Shown piece after piece: positions 11,625-24,000 of a stretch of DNA of 64,000 nucleotides (positions are counted from its first letter, which is position 1; every line of letters begins with the position of its first letter). A program made the position numbers and the translations under genes. The DNA is from Owenia fusiformis (lineage: Eukaryota > Annelida > Polychaeta > Sabellida > Oweniidae). The stretch covers positions 12,385,915 through 12,449,914 of the forward strand of contig CAIIXF020000001.1 of the NCBI GenBank assembly GCA_903813345.2. Reading direction: 5' to 3'. The notes under the pieces were generated by a model. That model saw nothing but the letters and a program-made list of their open reading frames with translations, had not been told where the DNA came from and searched no databases.

Positions 11625-13828
11625 TAATTAAAATAACACTGAAACATTAGTGTATGTGTAATTAAAATAACACTGAAACATAAGTGTATGTGTAATTAAA
11701 ATAACACTGAAACATTAGTGTATGTGTAATTAAAATAACACTGAAACATTAGTGTATGTGTAATTAAAATAACACTGAAACATTAGTGTATGTGTAATTA
11801 AAATAACACTGAAACATAAGTGTATGAGTGTAATTAAAATAGCACTGAAACATAAGTGTATGAGTGTAATTAAAATAGCACTGAAACATTAGTGTATGTG
11901 TAATTAAAAGAACACTGAAACATTAGTGTATGTGTAATTAAAATAACACTCAAGCATAAATGTATGAGTAATTAAAATAACACTGAAGTATAAATGTATG
12001 AGTGTAATTATTAAAATAACACTGAAGCATAAGTGTATGAGTGTAATTAAAATAACACTGAAGCATAAATGTATTAGTGTAATTAAAATAACACTGAAGC
12101 ATAAATGTATGAGTGTAATTAAAATAACACTGAAGCATAAATGTATTAGTGTAATTAAAATAACACTGAAGCATAAATGTATGAGTGTAATTAAAATAAC
12201 ACTGAAACATTAGTGTATGTGTAATTAAAATAACACTGAAACATAAGTGTATGTGTAATTAAAATAACACTGAAACATTAGTGTATGTGTAATTAAAATA
12301 ACACTGAAACATTAGTGTATGTGTAATTAAAATAACACTCAAGCATAAATGTATGAGTAATTAAAATAACACTGAAGTATAAATGTATGAGTGTAATTAT
12401 TAAAATAACACTGAAGCATAAGTGTATGAGTGTAATTAAAATAACACTGAAGCATAAATGTATTAGTGTAATTAAAATAACACTGAAGCATAAATGTATG
12501 AGTGTAATTAAAATAACACTGAAGCATAAATGTATTAGTGTAATTAAAATAACACTGAAGCATAAATGTATGAGTGTAATTAAAATAACACTGAAACATT
12601 AGTGTATGTGTAATTAAAATAACACTGAAACATAAGTGTATGTGTAATTAAAATAACACTGAAACATTAGTGTATGTGTAATTAAAATAACACTGAAACA
12701 TTAGTGTATGTGTAATTAAAATAACACTGAAACATTAGTGTATGTGTAATTAAAATAACACTGAAACATAAGTGTATGAGTGTAATTAAAATAGCACTGA
12801 AACATAAGTGTATGAGTGTAATTAAAATAGCACTGAAACATTAGTGTATGTGTAATTAAAAGAACACTGAAACATTAGTGTATGTGTAATTAAAATAACA
12901 CTCAAGCATAAATGTATGAGTAATTAAAATAACACTGAAGTATAAATGTATGAGTGTAATTATTAAAATAACACTGAAGCATAAGTGTATGAGTGTAATT
13001 AAAATAACACTGAAGCATAAATGTATTAGTGTAATTAAAATAACACTGAAGCATAAATGTATGAGTGTAATTAAAATAACACTGAAGCATAAATGTATTA
13101 GTGTAATTAAAATAACACTGAAGCATAAATGTATGAGTGTAATTAAAATAACACTGAAACATTAGTGTATGTGTAATTAAAAGAACACTGAAACATTAGT
13201 GTATGTGTAATTAAAATAACACTGAAGCATAAATGTATGAGTAATTAAAATAACACTGAAGTATAAATGTATGAGTGTAATTAAAATAACACTGAAGCAT
13301 AAATGTATTAGTGTAATTAAAATAACACTGAAGCATAAGTGTATGAGTGTAATTAAAATAACACTGAAGCATAAATGTATTAGTGTAATTAAAATAACAC
13401 TGAAGCATAAATGTATGAGTATAATTAGAAATAACACTGAAGCATAAATGTATTAGTGTAATTAAAATAACACTGAAGCATAAGTGTATGAGTGTAATTA
13501 AAATAACACTGAAGCATAAATGTATTAGTGTAATTAAAATAACACTGATGCATAAATGCATTAGTGTAATTAAAATAACAACGAATCATAAGTATATGAG
13601 TGTAATTAAAATAACACTGAAGCATAAATGTATTAGTGTAATTAAAATAACACTGAAGCATAAGTGTATGAGTATAATTAGAAATAACACTGAAGCATAA
13701 TTGTATGAGTATAATTAGAAATAACACTGAAGCATAAATGTATTAGTGTAATTAAAATAACAACGAAGCATAAGTATATGAGTGTAATTAAAATAACACT
13801 GGCGCATAAATGTATGAGTGTAATATCG
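11625..13828. repeat. 34/36-bp minisatellite array with higher-order duplication
   Basis: About 60 units in two forms: a 34-bp unit (TGTAATTAAAATAACACTGA then AACATTAGTGTATG) and a 36-bp unit with GAAGCATAAATGTATGA. Segment 11950-12213 recurs without visible change at 12339-12602 and 12902-13165, 389 and 563 bp apart. Open frames through the array on both strands (for example MSVIKITLKHKC, 12 residues per 36 bp) are a by-product of the unit length and are not taken as genes. Confidence 0.95.
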
Positions 13829-13947
13829 TCTTGTAATTATCCATTGTACAAAGTTTGTAGGCATAAAGAGAAGCCATTCGTCCATTCATTCAGTTGTCTG
13901 TTCCTTCATCTGTAGTTCATATGTCCGGGCAATAGCTCAAATAATGG

Positions 13948-14226
13948 TAGTTCAACAAGTTAAACCTAGTCTGGGCCTTATTTCCTATCTGACATATCTT
14001 GTGGCCCGCCCTAGGTTTAACTTCCGTGCCTATTCGGCCCTTGATGCAAAATATTCAATGGTGGTCTATGGTAGCGCATGTAATTCCATGCGCGTTTAAT
14101 TAATAACTGATAGTGAGAATTTGCAACAAATGAAAGCATAGCACGGAAGTTAAACCCAATCACGGCAACAAGAACATTCAGATTGATAAATGAAAGCCGT
14201 GGTATTGGGTTTAACTTGTTGAACTA
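13948..14226. mobile_element. MITE with TAGTTCAACAAGTTAAACC ends and 9-bp target duplication
   Basis: The left end TAGTTCAACAAGTTAAACC is the inverted complement of the right end GGTTTAACTTGTTGAACTA. A second internal inverted pair is present (GGTTTAACTTCCGTGC / GCACGGAAGTTAAACC). Both flanks are AAATAATGG (13939-13947 and 14227-14235). Length is 279 bp, with no coding. Confidence 0.9.
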
Positions 14227-14879
14227 AAATAATGGATGAAAAGTGTATGAGTGTGTTTTAGTTTTTATACCTTGTATTTTTGAAGTAAAACCATAACAGT
14301 TTTGATGCGAGAGCATAATGATTGGCTAATATTGACCATTGATAACTCTTTCTAAATTATAAATGCATTGATTCTGAAATGTCATACTTCTTTTTTGATT
14401 GATGTTTCAAAACAAATACATTAAGCTTAGATGAACTATGATCTGTCTGAAATGATTGGTTGTCTTAGCTTTTTGTTCTATCTTTGGATCGATATATTAT
14501 GACACCTACGACTTACATAAATATTGATATTGTATCGATGTCAATGGATACTGTGAGCTTTAAAAGGTTATTGAATTTCGAATCAATGTATCTGTATGGT
14601 ATTAAATATACATATTGTGATCGGAATACAATATTTCTCGATCTCATCTGGCCTTTTGCAAACATTGTCCCAGACAGGAAATCAACATATGTCTACTATT
14701 GTAATGTATTACAATCATATTATATACTTATTTACCTATTATGTAATAACTTGATTGATTATGGATGATATCTGCAGTTAGTTGGCACCGGAAACACTCA
14801 GAGGGAAATTGGAGTTAAGGTAAATTGGTTTCTGGAACAAAATCTTAAAATATATGTCAACACAATAGACATCTAGTTA

Positions 14880-15250
14880 CCCATAAACTCAATGGTACAT
14901 CACTCAATATATATATCAAATCAAATGTATATCAACTCAATAATATCAACCCAATATACATCAACTCATGTATGCATCAATTCAATGGTGCATCAACTCA
15001 ATGTGCATCAACTCAATTTATATTAGCTCAATATATATCAACTCAAGGGTACATCACTTCAATGGTGCATCAACTCTATTGTAAATCAAAAGTAATCTAC
15101 ATTGGCTCAATTCAATAGAAAATCAACCCAATTGCACATCAACTCAATTATACATCAACTCAGACAACATCAACTCACACTATATCAACTCAAGGGTACA
15201 TCAACTCAGACTTTGTCAACTCAATTGTACATCAACTTAGTGATCCATAA
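14880..15250. repeat. Degenerate CATCAACTCAA repeat tract
   Basis: More than 20 occurrences of ATCAACTCAA-type motifs separated by short variable spacers (TATATA, GGTA, TTGTAC), like an old minisatellite of about 15-bp units. Confidence 0.7.
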
Positions 15251-15465
15251 GCTCAATAAATCCTAATGTTGAGTAAATACAAATACAGTTAATACACAGA
15301 CAGATTACTTTTGCCATTGATCCTAAAGTATAGATTAATATACAATTTCTGATGTCACGCAACGCTGTGTACTAACAATTAATTACTGAAGTGCATACTG
15401 ACATTATTTTGTTTTATTTCACGATACATATTTTTTATAGTTAGGATAATTAATTAATAGGCAAA

Positions 15466-15497
15466 ATGGCTGCAAAAATGATACAATCACTAACAAG
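15466..15497 (+). CDS. Candidate upstream coding exon of the NAALADase-like gene
   Basis: An ATG in strong start context (AAAATGG) opens 10 codons plus two bases and ends at a good donor (AAG|GTATGT). Its phase fits the acceptor at 21030, and the joined frame reads MAAKMIQSLTR then NMPASSSGY without a stop. This would place the start of the peptidase here and create a 5.5-kb first intron. A phase match has a one-in-three chance of arising randomly and the exon is very short, so this is a suggestion only. Confidence 0.3.
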
Positions 15498-15499
15498 GT

Positions 15500-18400
15500 A
15501 TGTTTGACAGAATTAGTAAATATATATTTTTACTTATTTATTTATTTTATGATTTTATCTTGTATTATTCTGTTATTTGCAGTACAAGGTTTTCATGTGA
15601 TAAATTTTATATTTTGTTACATATAGTATTGCACTTTGGTCTTTTGATTGCTTATTTTAGATTTGATTGACAGACAGAAAAAAGTGAAATAGACTATAGT
15701 ATTGTTCTTTCTTTAAGCTTTGGTAAAATGAATAAAACCTTATCTAAATACACAGCGTGTTAGTTATCTTAATATTTTATCAGCCTATAGGGCTTTAATC
15801 TTAAGTATTATCTAAATATGCCAATTGATCTGGTTTATAAGATCAAGGAATCCAATTCTTGAATGTCAGAGTGACCTTGTAATATTCTACTGCTGTCTTT
15901 ATTGACCATTTCAGTTACATGATCTGATAAAACAGTCACTTTGGTAAGTGAAGAAGCATGTCATTTTAGTATTACAACATATGTTTTGCAGACTTCTAGT
16001 ATCTTGGTACATTTTCCTTTATATGATTCAACTCTTAAGTAACAAGCCCCATGAAAATGAGCACCCAAAAATATTCAGAATTTTAGATAAGGTCTCTGCA
16101 AGAAACATATTTGCAAAATAATTGAATCATCCATTTTGTGTCTGTTAGCAACATAATCAACTAATATTTTTGACCAATCAGCGAAGGGGATTGTTTCGGA
16201 CCAATAAAATTAAAGTTCAGCGTTACTTGGAGATAAGGTCACAACAACACAATAGGAGGTTATTCTCCCTCTTATGTCAGGTTGAACAAATTCACCATTT
16301 CTAAATCTACTTTAGAAAGTCATTCAATCATGATTTCCTAGTAAGTCTTAATCAATTCAGATCATCTGTACTTTAGTGACAGCTATTTTGTATCCATATG
16401 ATATGTGATATATGCCATATCCAATGAGCTGACTAAATTCTATATCTCCTACTCAATCCAGTGAGATATCATGTTTGCCTGCTTCTGTGAGTTAGTAGTA
16501 TGCAACATCTCATAAGAGGAAAAGAAAAAAGATTGATTTAAATTATCGATGAAAATAATTTGTTATAGCAGATGTGACCACAACAATTTGATGTTCATTT
16601 TTTCATTATCAGTCTTATAACAGTGATTTCAAAAATAAATAGCTGAGTAAAAGGCATATTCTTCAGGGAGGTATGGATATCTCCCTCAGGATATATCCAA
16701 TTATCAATTTCAATATTCATATTTTGTATTGTTGAAGTGGCAAACCATTTATACCTACAGTTAGTCGATATTGTACTTTATAGCCGTGAGTCTATCCTTT
16801 GATGTTTTACTATTCATTCCATTATTTCTAATATAAATACTTTAATGCAAATTTCTATGACAGATATCCCGTTGGAAGGAAATGTTGAATTGAGAAATCA
16901 CTGACACCATTAAGTACCACTTGTCTAATTTGCATATGACTTTATTAAGTACCATTTGTCTAATTTGCATATGACATTGGGTATGACTCTGTTCCTCTAA
17001 TAGGGTTTTATATCCAGGAAGGACCCTTGCATCATATGAACATTTTATTTGTATTTACTTGTACTATGTTTTCGGAAATGGTCCTAATGTTGATAATATA
17101 CAGCCTAGAGTATGTCTACAAGAAAACACATCCAACTTTAGAAAGTTGGTCTGAAAAAGGGTTGAATTTCCTGGTGATTTATCTTGGAGTAGCTGTGCCC
17201 AATTGAGTTTTGAATAGAATACTGATTTAAACTGGTTTGTAAATCTAAAACAATGGGCCCAGGTTATTGAAGAGGCCCTAATGCAAGGACATGATCCATA
17301 ATCAATTATGTCATCAAAAACTACTTTTCTTTTAAATTTTTATTACTAGTAGTACATAAGTTATGTCAACCCATTCATTATACAGAATTTAATTCGCTAT
17401 GGCTCATAGGCCCAGTATTTATTTAATGCTGGAACATGAGAATATAGAAGCGGAGAAAATGATACGCTTTATACATGTGCACGCTCTTTGATCACATTGT
17501 AACCTATTCAGATAAGCACGTTAAAAATCACTAGAGCAGGATCAATTAATATAGAATAGTTAACATCTGTGTATATTTTATGGAACGTTTAATTGTTGGT
17601 TCAGATACAATATTACTAGTTGAGTTAGTTTAGGAGGTAATACACAACATACATAGATGTATAAATAAGATATAGAGAGGAACGTCTCCACCTGCTCAAA
17701 CATCAGTCCAGGTTATTGACAAAATAGTATTTTCAGATTGAAGTTATTACAAGTCACACAGATGGTACTTGGAGTAAGCCATTTATAGAGGAATGATTCA
17801 CTTAATATAGGAATATATGATTTAACTTAGTCATCTTGACAATGAACAAAGTAGAATTATTCTGCTAATTGCAATATCAGACATACATGTACATGCCCTG
17901 AACCTTCATAAGAACTACTAGATTCTAAGTAATTGTTTGCAATAGTCCCAATTGAGATATATTGGCACGTCTGGACAGGGGATAAGTTGGATTAAATACT
18001 TCAGCTGCTAACTGCAATGTTGCGGATAGGAATTAGGGATCTCTCAACGTAGGTAGAATTTGTTATAATGTTTGCGAGGCATATTATATAATCTTTATGA
18101 AGTGTGTATCTTTTATCTACAGAGTAGAAATAACTTCAATATTTATTCAATTTTTAGAAACTAAAATCAGTATCAATTATCAATTATGGAAATTTTTCTA
18201 CTGTTCTAAGAAATTTTTTTAAATTGCCATTTAAAAGAGGTACTCAGGTAAAGCAGAATGCCATTTGAACTTCAAACTCAAATTTGCAAATTCTACATGG
18301 TACTATAAAACTTTGAAAATTTTTGAAAAAACTGTTTAATATTTTATATCAACACTACTATCACACTGAAAATGGTAAGATAATGATTTTCAATTCTTCC

Positions 18401-20700
18401 ACTGCATCTAGTTAGAATTTCAGGTGTGTATGCCATACCTGTAATTACTTCCATGTTATCTTAGCTTCTTAACAGAGGAAGCAACAACCCCCTGATGAGG
18501 AAACTACTTGCACTTCACTTGTAATTTGTTACTAAGAAATGTACATAATGTTATTGTATATCAGGGAGAAAGGGAGTAAATAATTAGATTTCCAGCTTTA
18601 GGAAATAGCATTTTAGCTGTCATCAAAATAACATATATATTAAAAATCCTGGTGTTGTCTTCTTGGAGATTTTGAATAGTTTAAGTTTTAAAACTAATGA
18701 ATCTTACTGAGGAATTTTGAGACAAAGTCTAGTAGAGATAATATTTGAAATCTGAGTTCAAACTTTTCCAGAAAATAATGATTAGAGAAATTGTAATTCT
18801 TATCATCCCCTTTTCACGTATGGTAATTATGTGAATGCCATCATGGGATTTCTTTTAATTTTCAGCACCAGTTCTCACCAAATTACCAATACTACATAAA
18901 ACAGCTTTGAAATGGACTCTTGTTAAGGATGTGTGTCATGTAATTGTCTGATTGTATTGTTGGGCTGGCAAGCCATAATTATTTTGTATTACGTCATTCT
19001 TGACGGTGATCGAGGCTTACGCCATATTGAAATAAACTGGACAAAGTCAGCCAATATATCTCTTAGTGTTATTCGAAATATAACGTAACAGAACAATGTG
19101 TAACATTATGCCAATGTATTATTGCGTGAGACATTGTTCATTCAGGAAATGCATCATTTAGGTACTTACCAATCAGGAGGCTTTACAATATTTTATCATT
19201 CAAACAATAAAGTGTGTGTACATGTAATTTGTACTTAAATGTAAGCGAAATATTATTTTTTATAATCAACCAAATGTTTGGTCACTGACTTTATTTTTTA
19301 AACATTTTATGCTAATAAGTCGATGAAAACATGGAATGAGAATCGAGTTGCCTGTTTTATTATATGAGTTGTATTATGTTTTGTATGAGTTGTCATATGA
19401 ATATTCTGAGTTGGCCTATGCCTTAAAGATTGTATAAGCTGTGTTATATACAAAGTATGAGATGACTCTTTTACTTTAACAATTGTATGAGTTGCCCTGT
19501 ATATTCAAAGACTCCTTTGTATCGTGTGGGTTGTTAATGATTTTAAACGGATTCAATCATGGCAAGAACAAAAATCTGAGCTTCCAAAATACATTGTTTC
19601 CATTCGAAACGGAAATAGTGACAATAAAAGCAAGCTAATGCTCCATTATCAGGTTACCATACAAATGGCAATTTAACATGCAAATATTGGGATTGCAGTT
19701 GATTGTAATAGAAGTTTCCCCCAAAATATGTGCTATGTCATTTACTTTTTTGTAGAGATCAATGGTAGTCTGGCGTAAAACCCTCCCCTTACCTACTTCA
19801 CAAGGTTGTGTTGTGTGTTTGTGAAGGTGAAGTAGATTTGATGTACATTAGAAAAAATCTAGAAAACTAAATTTCTTATCAAATGCTTCTACTGGAAGAC
19901 CAGTCATGCTGAAACGAAGACACAATGTCTTCATGCATTTCTAGTTGATCCCTAGTGGCATGGCTCAACTTCTGTTTAATAACCGCAGAATGCCATTTTG
20001 AAACCTTGTCTTGAAAAATAATAAAACACTGAAAATAGTACTCAATTTCAGGAAGTTAATAAATCATCTCATATTATGGGAATGTCTCTGGAGACTTTCA
20101 CCTCCATATCATAACTTTTCTCTTAATGGACCCTTGGCACTTTTAACATTAGTTCATCTGTGAATTGGAGTGGATGTTACATGAAGAATCATTAAGCTTC
20201 CACCCTATGGCCAGTGTGGGTTATGCTGTATTGTATAAACCACAAGGATATGATTTATCATGATTTGATTGTCTGCTTCAGCTCATTTTTCCCAATGGGG
20301 TTGGTGTTGCGTGTACACTTGAGTAATAATGATATTAGAAGGAATTCAGTTCAGGAGGGACATAGTGAAGCTTGAGTCTTATTCTATCACTTAGTTCGTT
20401 CATTTGTTTTGGTAGACAGTAGTTCAAATATCAATGGCCCTATGATAATTATTTTACATGTATGTTATTTAGCAAAGAACGCGAATGTCTATTGCATCCG
20501 TTTCTATATAAGTGGTCTACTAATATTTAGTGTATTGAAGTGCTTTAAGCCACAGGAAAAGAATATTGAATTTGTCCAACTCTCATTTATTCTTTATATG
20601 TGTTCCAGACATATACAGCACTATATACAGCAACTTATTTCCTTGAATGCATTGTCATAATAATAATAATAAAAACATTTCAAAGAATATTGAATGTAAT
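15500..20700. other. Non-coding stretch upstream of the peptidase gene
   Basis: No supportable exon. Small local repeats only: a 39-bp tandem duplication at about 16910-16976 (AAGTACCA.TTGTCTAATTTG) and a loose tract of TGTATGAGTTG motifs at 19340-19500. If the candidate exon at 15466 is real, this is the first intron. Confidence 0.5.
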
Positions 20701-20715
20701 GTGACACAAGCGCTA

Positions 20716-20950
20716 CACAGGGAGATATGCCGAGTACTAAAATAGTACTCATGGCATATTAGTGCTTACAGAGTACTCATTTCAGTAAATATAAGTACTA
20801 AATGAGCACTTATGACATGAGTACCAATTTGTTGCATGTTTTAGTACTAAATTAGCACTCATGACATGAGTGCTCATGAGTGTACTTTTTCCAGAGTGAT
20901 AATTTAGTACTAATTTTGTACTAATTGAGTAATCGGCATATCTCCCTGTG
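20716..20950. mobile_element. MITE with CACAGGGAGATATGCCGA inverted ends
   Basis: The perfect 18-bp inverted ends are CACAGGGAGATATGCCGA and its complement ending CTCCCTGTG. The interior is a series of AGTACTNAATGAGCACT-like blocks that themselves pair. No clear target duplication. It ends 80 bases upstream of the first certain exon of the peptidase. Confidence 0.85.
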
Positions 20951-21035
20951 AATACTCCTGAAAACTAAATCCCTTTGTGAAACTCTTTTCCAACTCTATT
21001 CTAACTTGTTCTTTATATATCTGCTTTCAAGGAAT

Positions 21036-24000
21036 ATGCCTGCTAGCAGTTCAGGCTACCAGCCCGCCAGATCACACGCCTACACCAAATGGGACACAGA
21101 AAAAGATGAGGTCACCGTTGATTACAAAAAGGTCGGAGAAGATGGAGATGGAACTTGGTTCAGTGGACGTAAAGGTGCAATCATCAAGGGCCTTATCGTT
21201 ATTGTTGTGTTCTTTGTCGGCCTTGTTATTGGCTATGTCATAAGAAGAGGAGTCCACGAAAATAGTTCCAAGCCTAATACACCATGCCTTTATGGTACAC
21301 CAATGATAAAGGTGAGTATTCTATTGGGTTAGTTATTAACAAGATAAATTATATAAGTTTTACCCCATAATTAAATAGGACTGGGAATGTCTGGAAATAC
21401 TAAGAAAATTGCTTTAAGTTCAAATATTTTATTCATAGAATAGAGCTTTGATGTGTATATAGTATGGGCAGATTTTTCACTTTTCAAAAAGTCTTTATTA
21501 TTTGGTGACACAAACTGCTCAGCCAGGATGTAATGCTCTATCTTGCCTGCTGTTAAATGAATAACATTTTACAAATCCACTTTGTATGAGTATGTCTCAA
21601 ACACATCCAAGTGTGGAATAAAATGTAATTTATGATATCTCTGTTCTGTTCTAGGACTTCTCAGATGATGCAAGTTTTGATCTTGTATCAGGAATAGAGG
21701 CAAAGAGCATAGAGCAGGACCTCAAGTAAGTGCTAGAAAATACATCTAGGATTTCAAAAGTTTTATATTGAGTATTGCATTGGATTTCTGATCCTTTCTC
21801 AAGTTCCGCTACATTGTTGATGGAACAGAAGTAAGTTGATATAAAGGAAAATTCAGAAAAAACCTACTACTCATCTGCCAATTGTTGACGGACTGTCATC
21901 TGTCCGTCAACAATTTTAGGGAAAACTGAAAACTGCCATACATCTGAACAAATGCTCATATCCGTTTTATGGGGCTTCATGCTGGTAATTTACACCATTC
22001 ATCCAACTCCAACTTTTCCATTAGGTTTCATCCCCATGTGAACCCAAGGAAAAGTACCATTTTGCAAGACTGTTACACTTCAAGATATTGAATTGAACCT
22101 TGTATGTACATACATGTATATATACATATATACAGTTATTGTACAGTACTGTGATACCTACCAACTGGAATAACTTTTTAGTCCCATGACCTATACTTAA
22201 TATTAATAAAACCTCATTAGTGGAACACATTTTTATGGAGCAAGGGTGTTCCACTTACACAGGTTTTACTGTATACTTATTATTTGCCAATTATATCAGT
22301 GCATACAGTGGTTATACCCTTTGCCATGCTACCATATTAAATACACAGTAGCTCTCCAATTATATCAGTACATACAGTGGTTATACCCTTTGCCATGCTA
22401 CCATATTAAATACACAGTAGTTCTCCTTGGATTATCATTTAGGTCTAAGGTTTGATATGAAATTTTGAGATATGAATGAAATTGCACCCCTATTATAAGC
22501 CCTTTCATTAAATTACACTACTTGTAAAATATTATTAAATCTAATCAACTTTCATCAATTAAAAAAGTAAACTTTCTCAGTTTACTGTTTGTACCAATCT
22601 TGGCTAGATTTTCAGCTGATAATATTATTATTTTGCAAGAATAGGGATTGTGTTCTGACATTTCCTGGGAGGTCGGACGCTAACAAATAAGATATGGCTG
22701 ATAGGCCACTCTAAATGGATTCTTTTACCACTAGATTGAGTAGACTTGAATCACTAAAACATCAAACACAGAAATTAATTTGCCATTTTCATATCTCTCT
22801 CTGATAAATATAAATGAATAATGGAGTTATAAGATGAAAAGAAATGTGTATGAACACTCATATTCTCTATTGTGATGTCTGATATGGACTCGGATAAAAG
22901 AGTTTTATATAGAAGTGTTTATGAATGAATTATTTTGTGATGGAGCACTCCAAATCTGGTCTCCATGGCTTCGACGTATAATGTCAGATACACACATCTC
23001 TATGGGTATTCCTTTATTTGAATAACCGATTCTGATGTCAATAAATCCTATTCCCATTTGAGCCTCTGACCTTTTGAATTGGCGATAAACGTGAAAAGTT
23101 GTTTGTAACATCATTTATTTCATACCCTTACTGCTGAAACACAATCAAATATTTGATATTGTTCATATTTTTTTATTATAAAATGTATACCGATATTCAC
23201 ATTTCCACCCTAATAAAATCACCAGAAGATTTTCTGTTGTCACCACCACAATTGGTGCCACATTGTCATAGTCTCCATCATTTTTGTAGATGGTATTCAG
23301 CAACCGGTGTTTGATGGTTGGTGTTCAGTGGTTGGTGTCTGTTACAAATGACAGGTGGTGATATTTTGCATGTTAAACCCTTGTTGTTGTATTATATGAC
23401 ATTGTGCTAACTTTATCTCATTTTAGAGAGTTTACTACAGCTGTTCATATAGCGGGAACTGAGAAGAGTAATGAGCTGGGGGACCTCATTTCCAGTATAT
23501 GGAAGGAGAACAAACTCATGGAAGTTTCTAAGAAGTCATATGATGTACTCCTGTCTTATCCAGATTATTTGTAAGTAGGGTGTCCTGTATATGGGTTACT
23601 TTTGAAATTTGTTTTTTAATTTTTAAATGCCAATAGCTGTAATTTTCATCCTAAATAATCCTAGAATATCTTTTTTTTTGATATATATATTTTTTTATTT
23701 TTTTTATTTGATATATATAACTTACAAAATAATGTTACCAATCAATAGATACAGTGACTTGCATATACATTTTCTTTTCTGAAAATGAAAAAAATCTTAG
23801 ATAATTATAGAAGAGAAGGAAGGAAAAGTTTTGTGATTGTGCTAATGAAATAACTTTTCAAAGTCACTGTCTATTGTTTTTGAAAATTTCATATCGTTAT
23901 GATTTATTTAGGATGAGAATTGAATATTAGACATTTTAGATATTTTACAAAAAGTAAATTTACATTACATGTATATCATATTTTGAAATGCCGGTTTTTG

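Noticed and set aside
11950-13727. Repetitive open frames (MSVIKITLKHKC and MLQCYFNYTHTF repeats) on both strands
   Set aside because: They follow from a 36-bp unit without stop codons; both strands are open at once and the units are pure minisatellite.
20977-21257. Alternative frames over exon 1 of the peptidase, including the opposite strand
   Set aside because: They are shadows of exon 1, which is confirmed by its anchor and its phase with exon 2.
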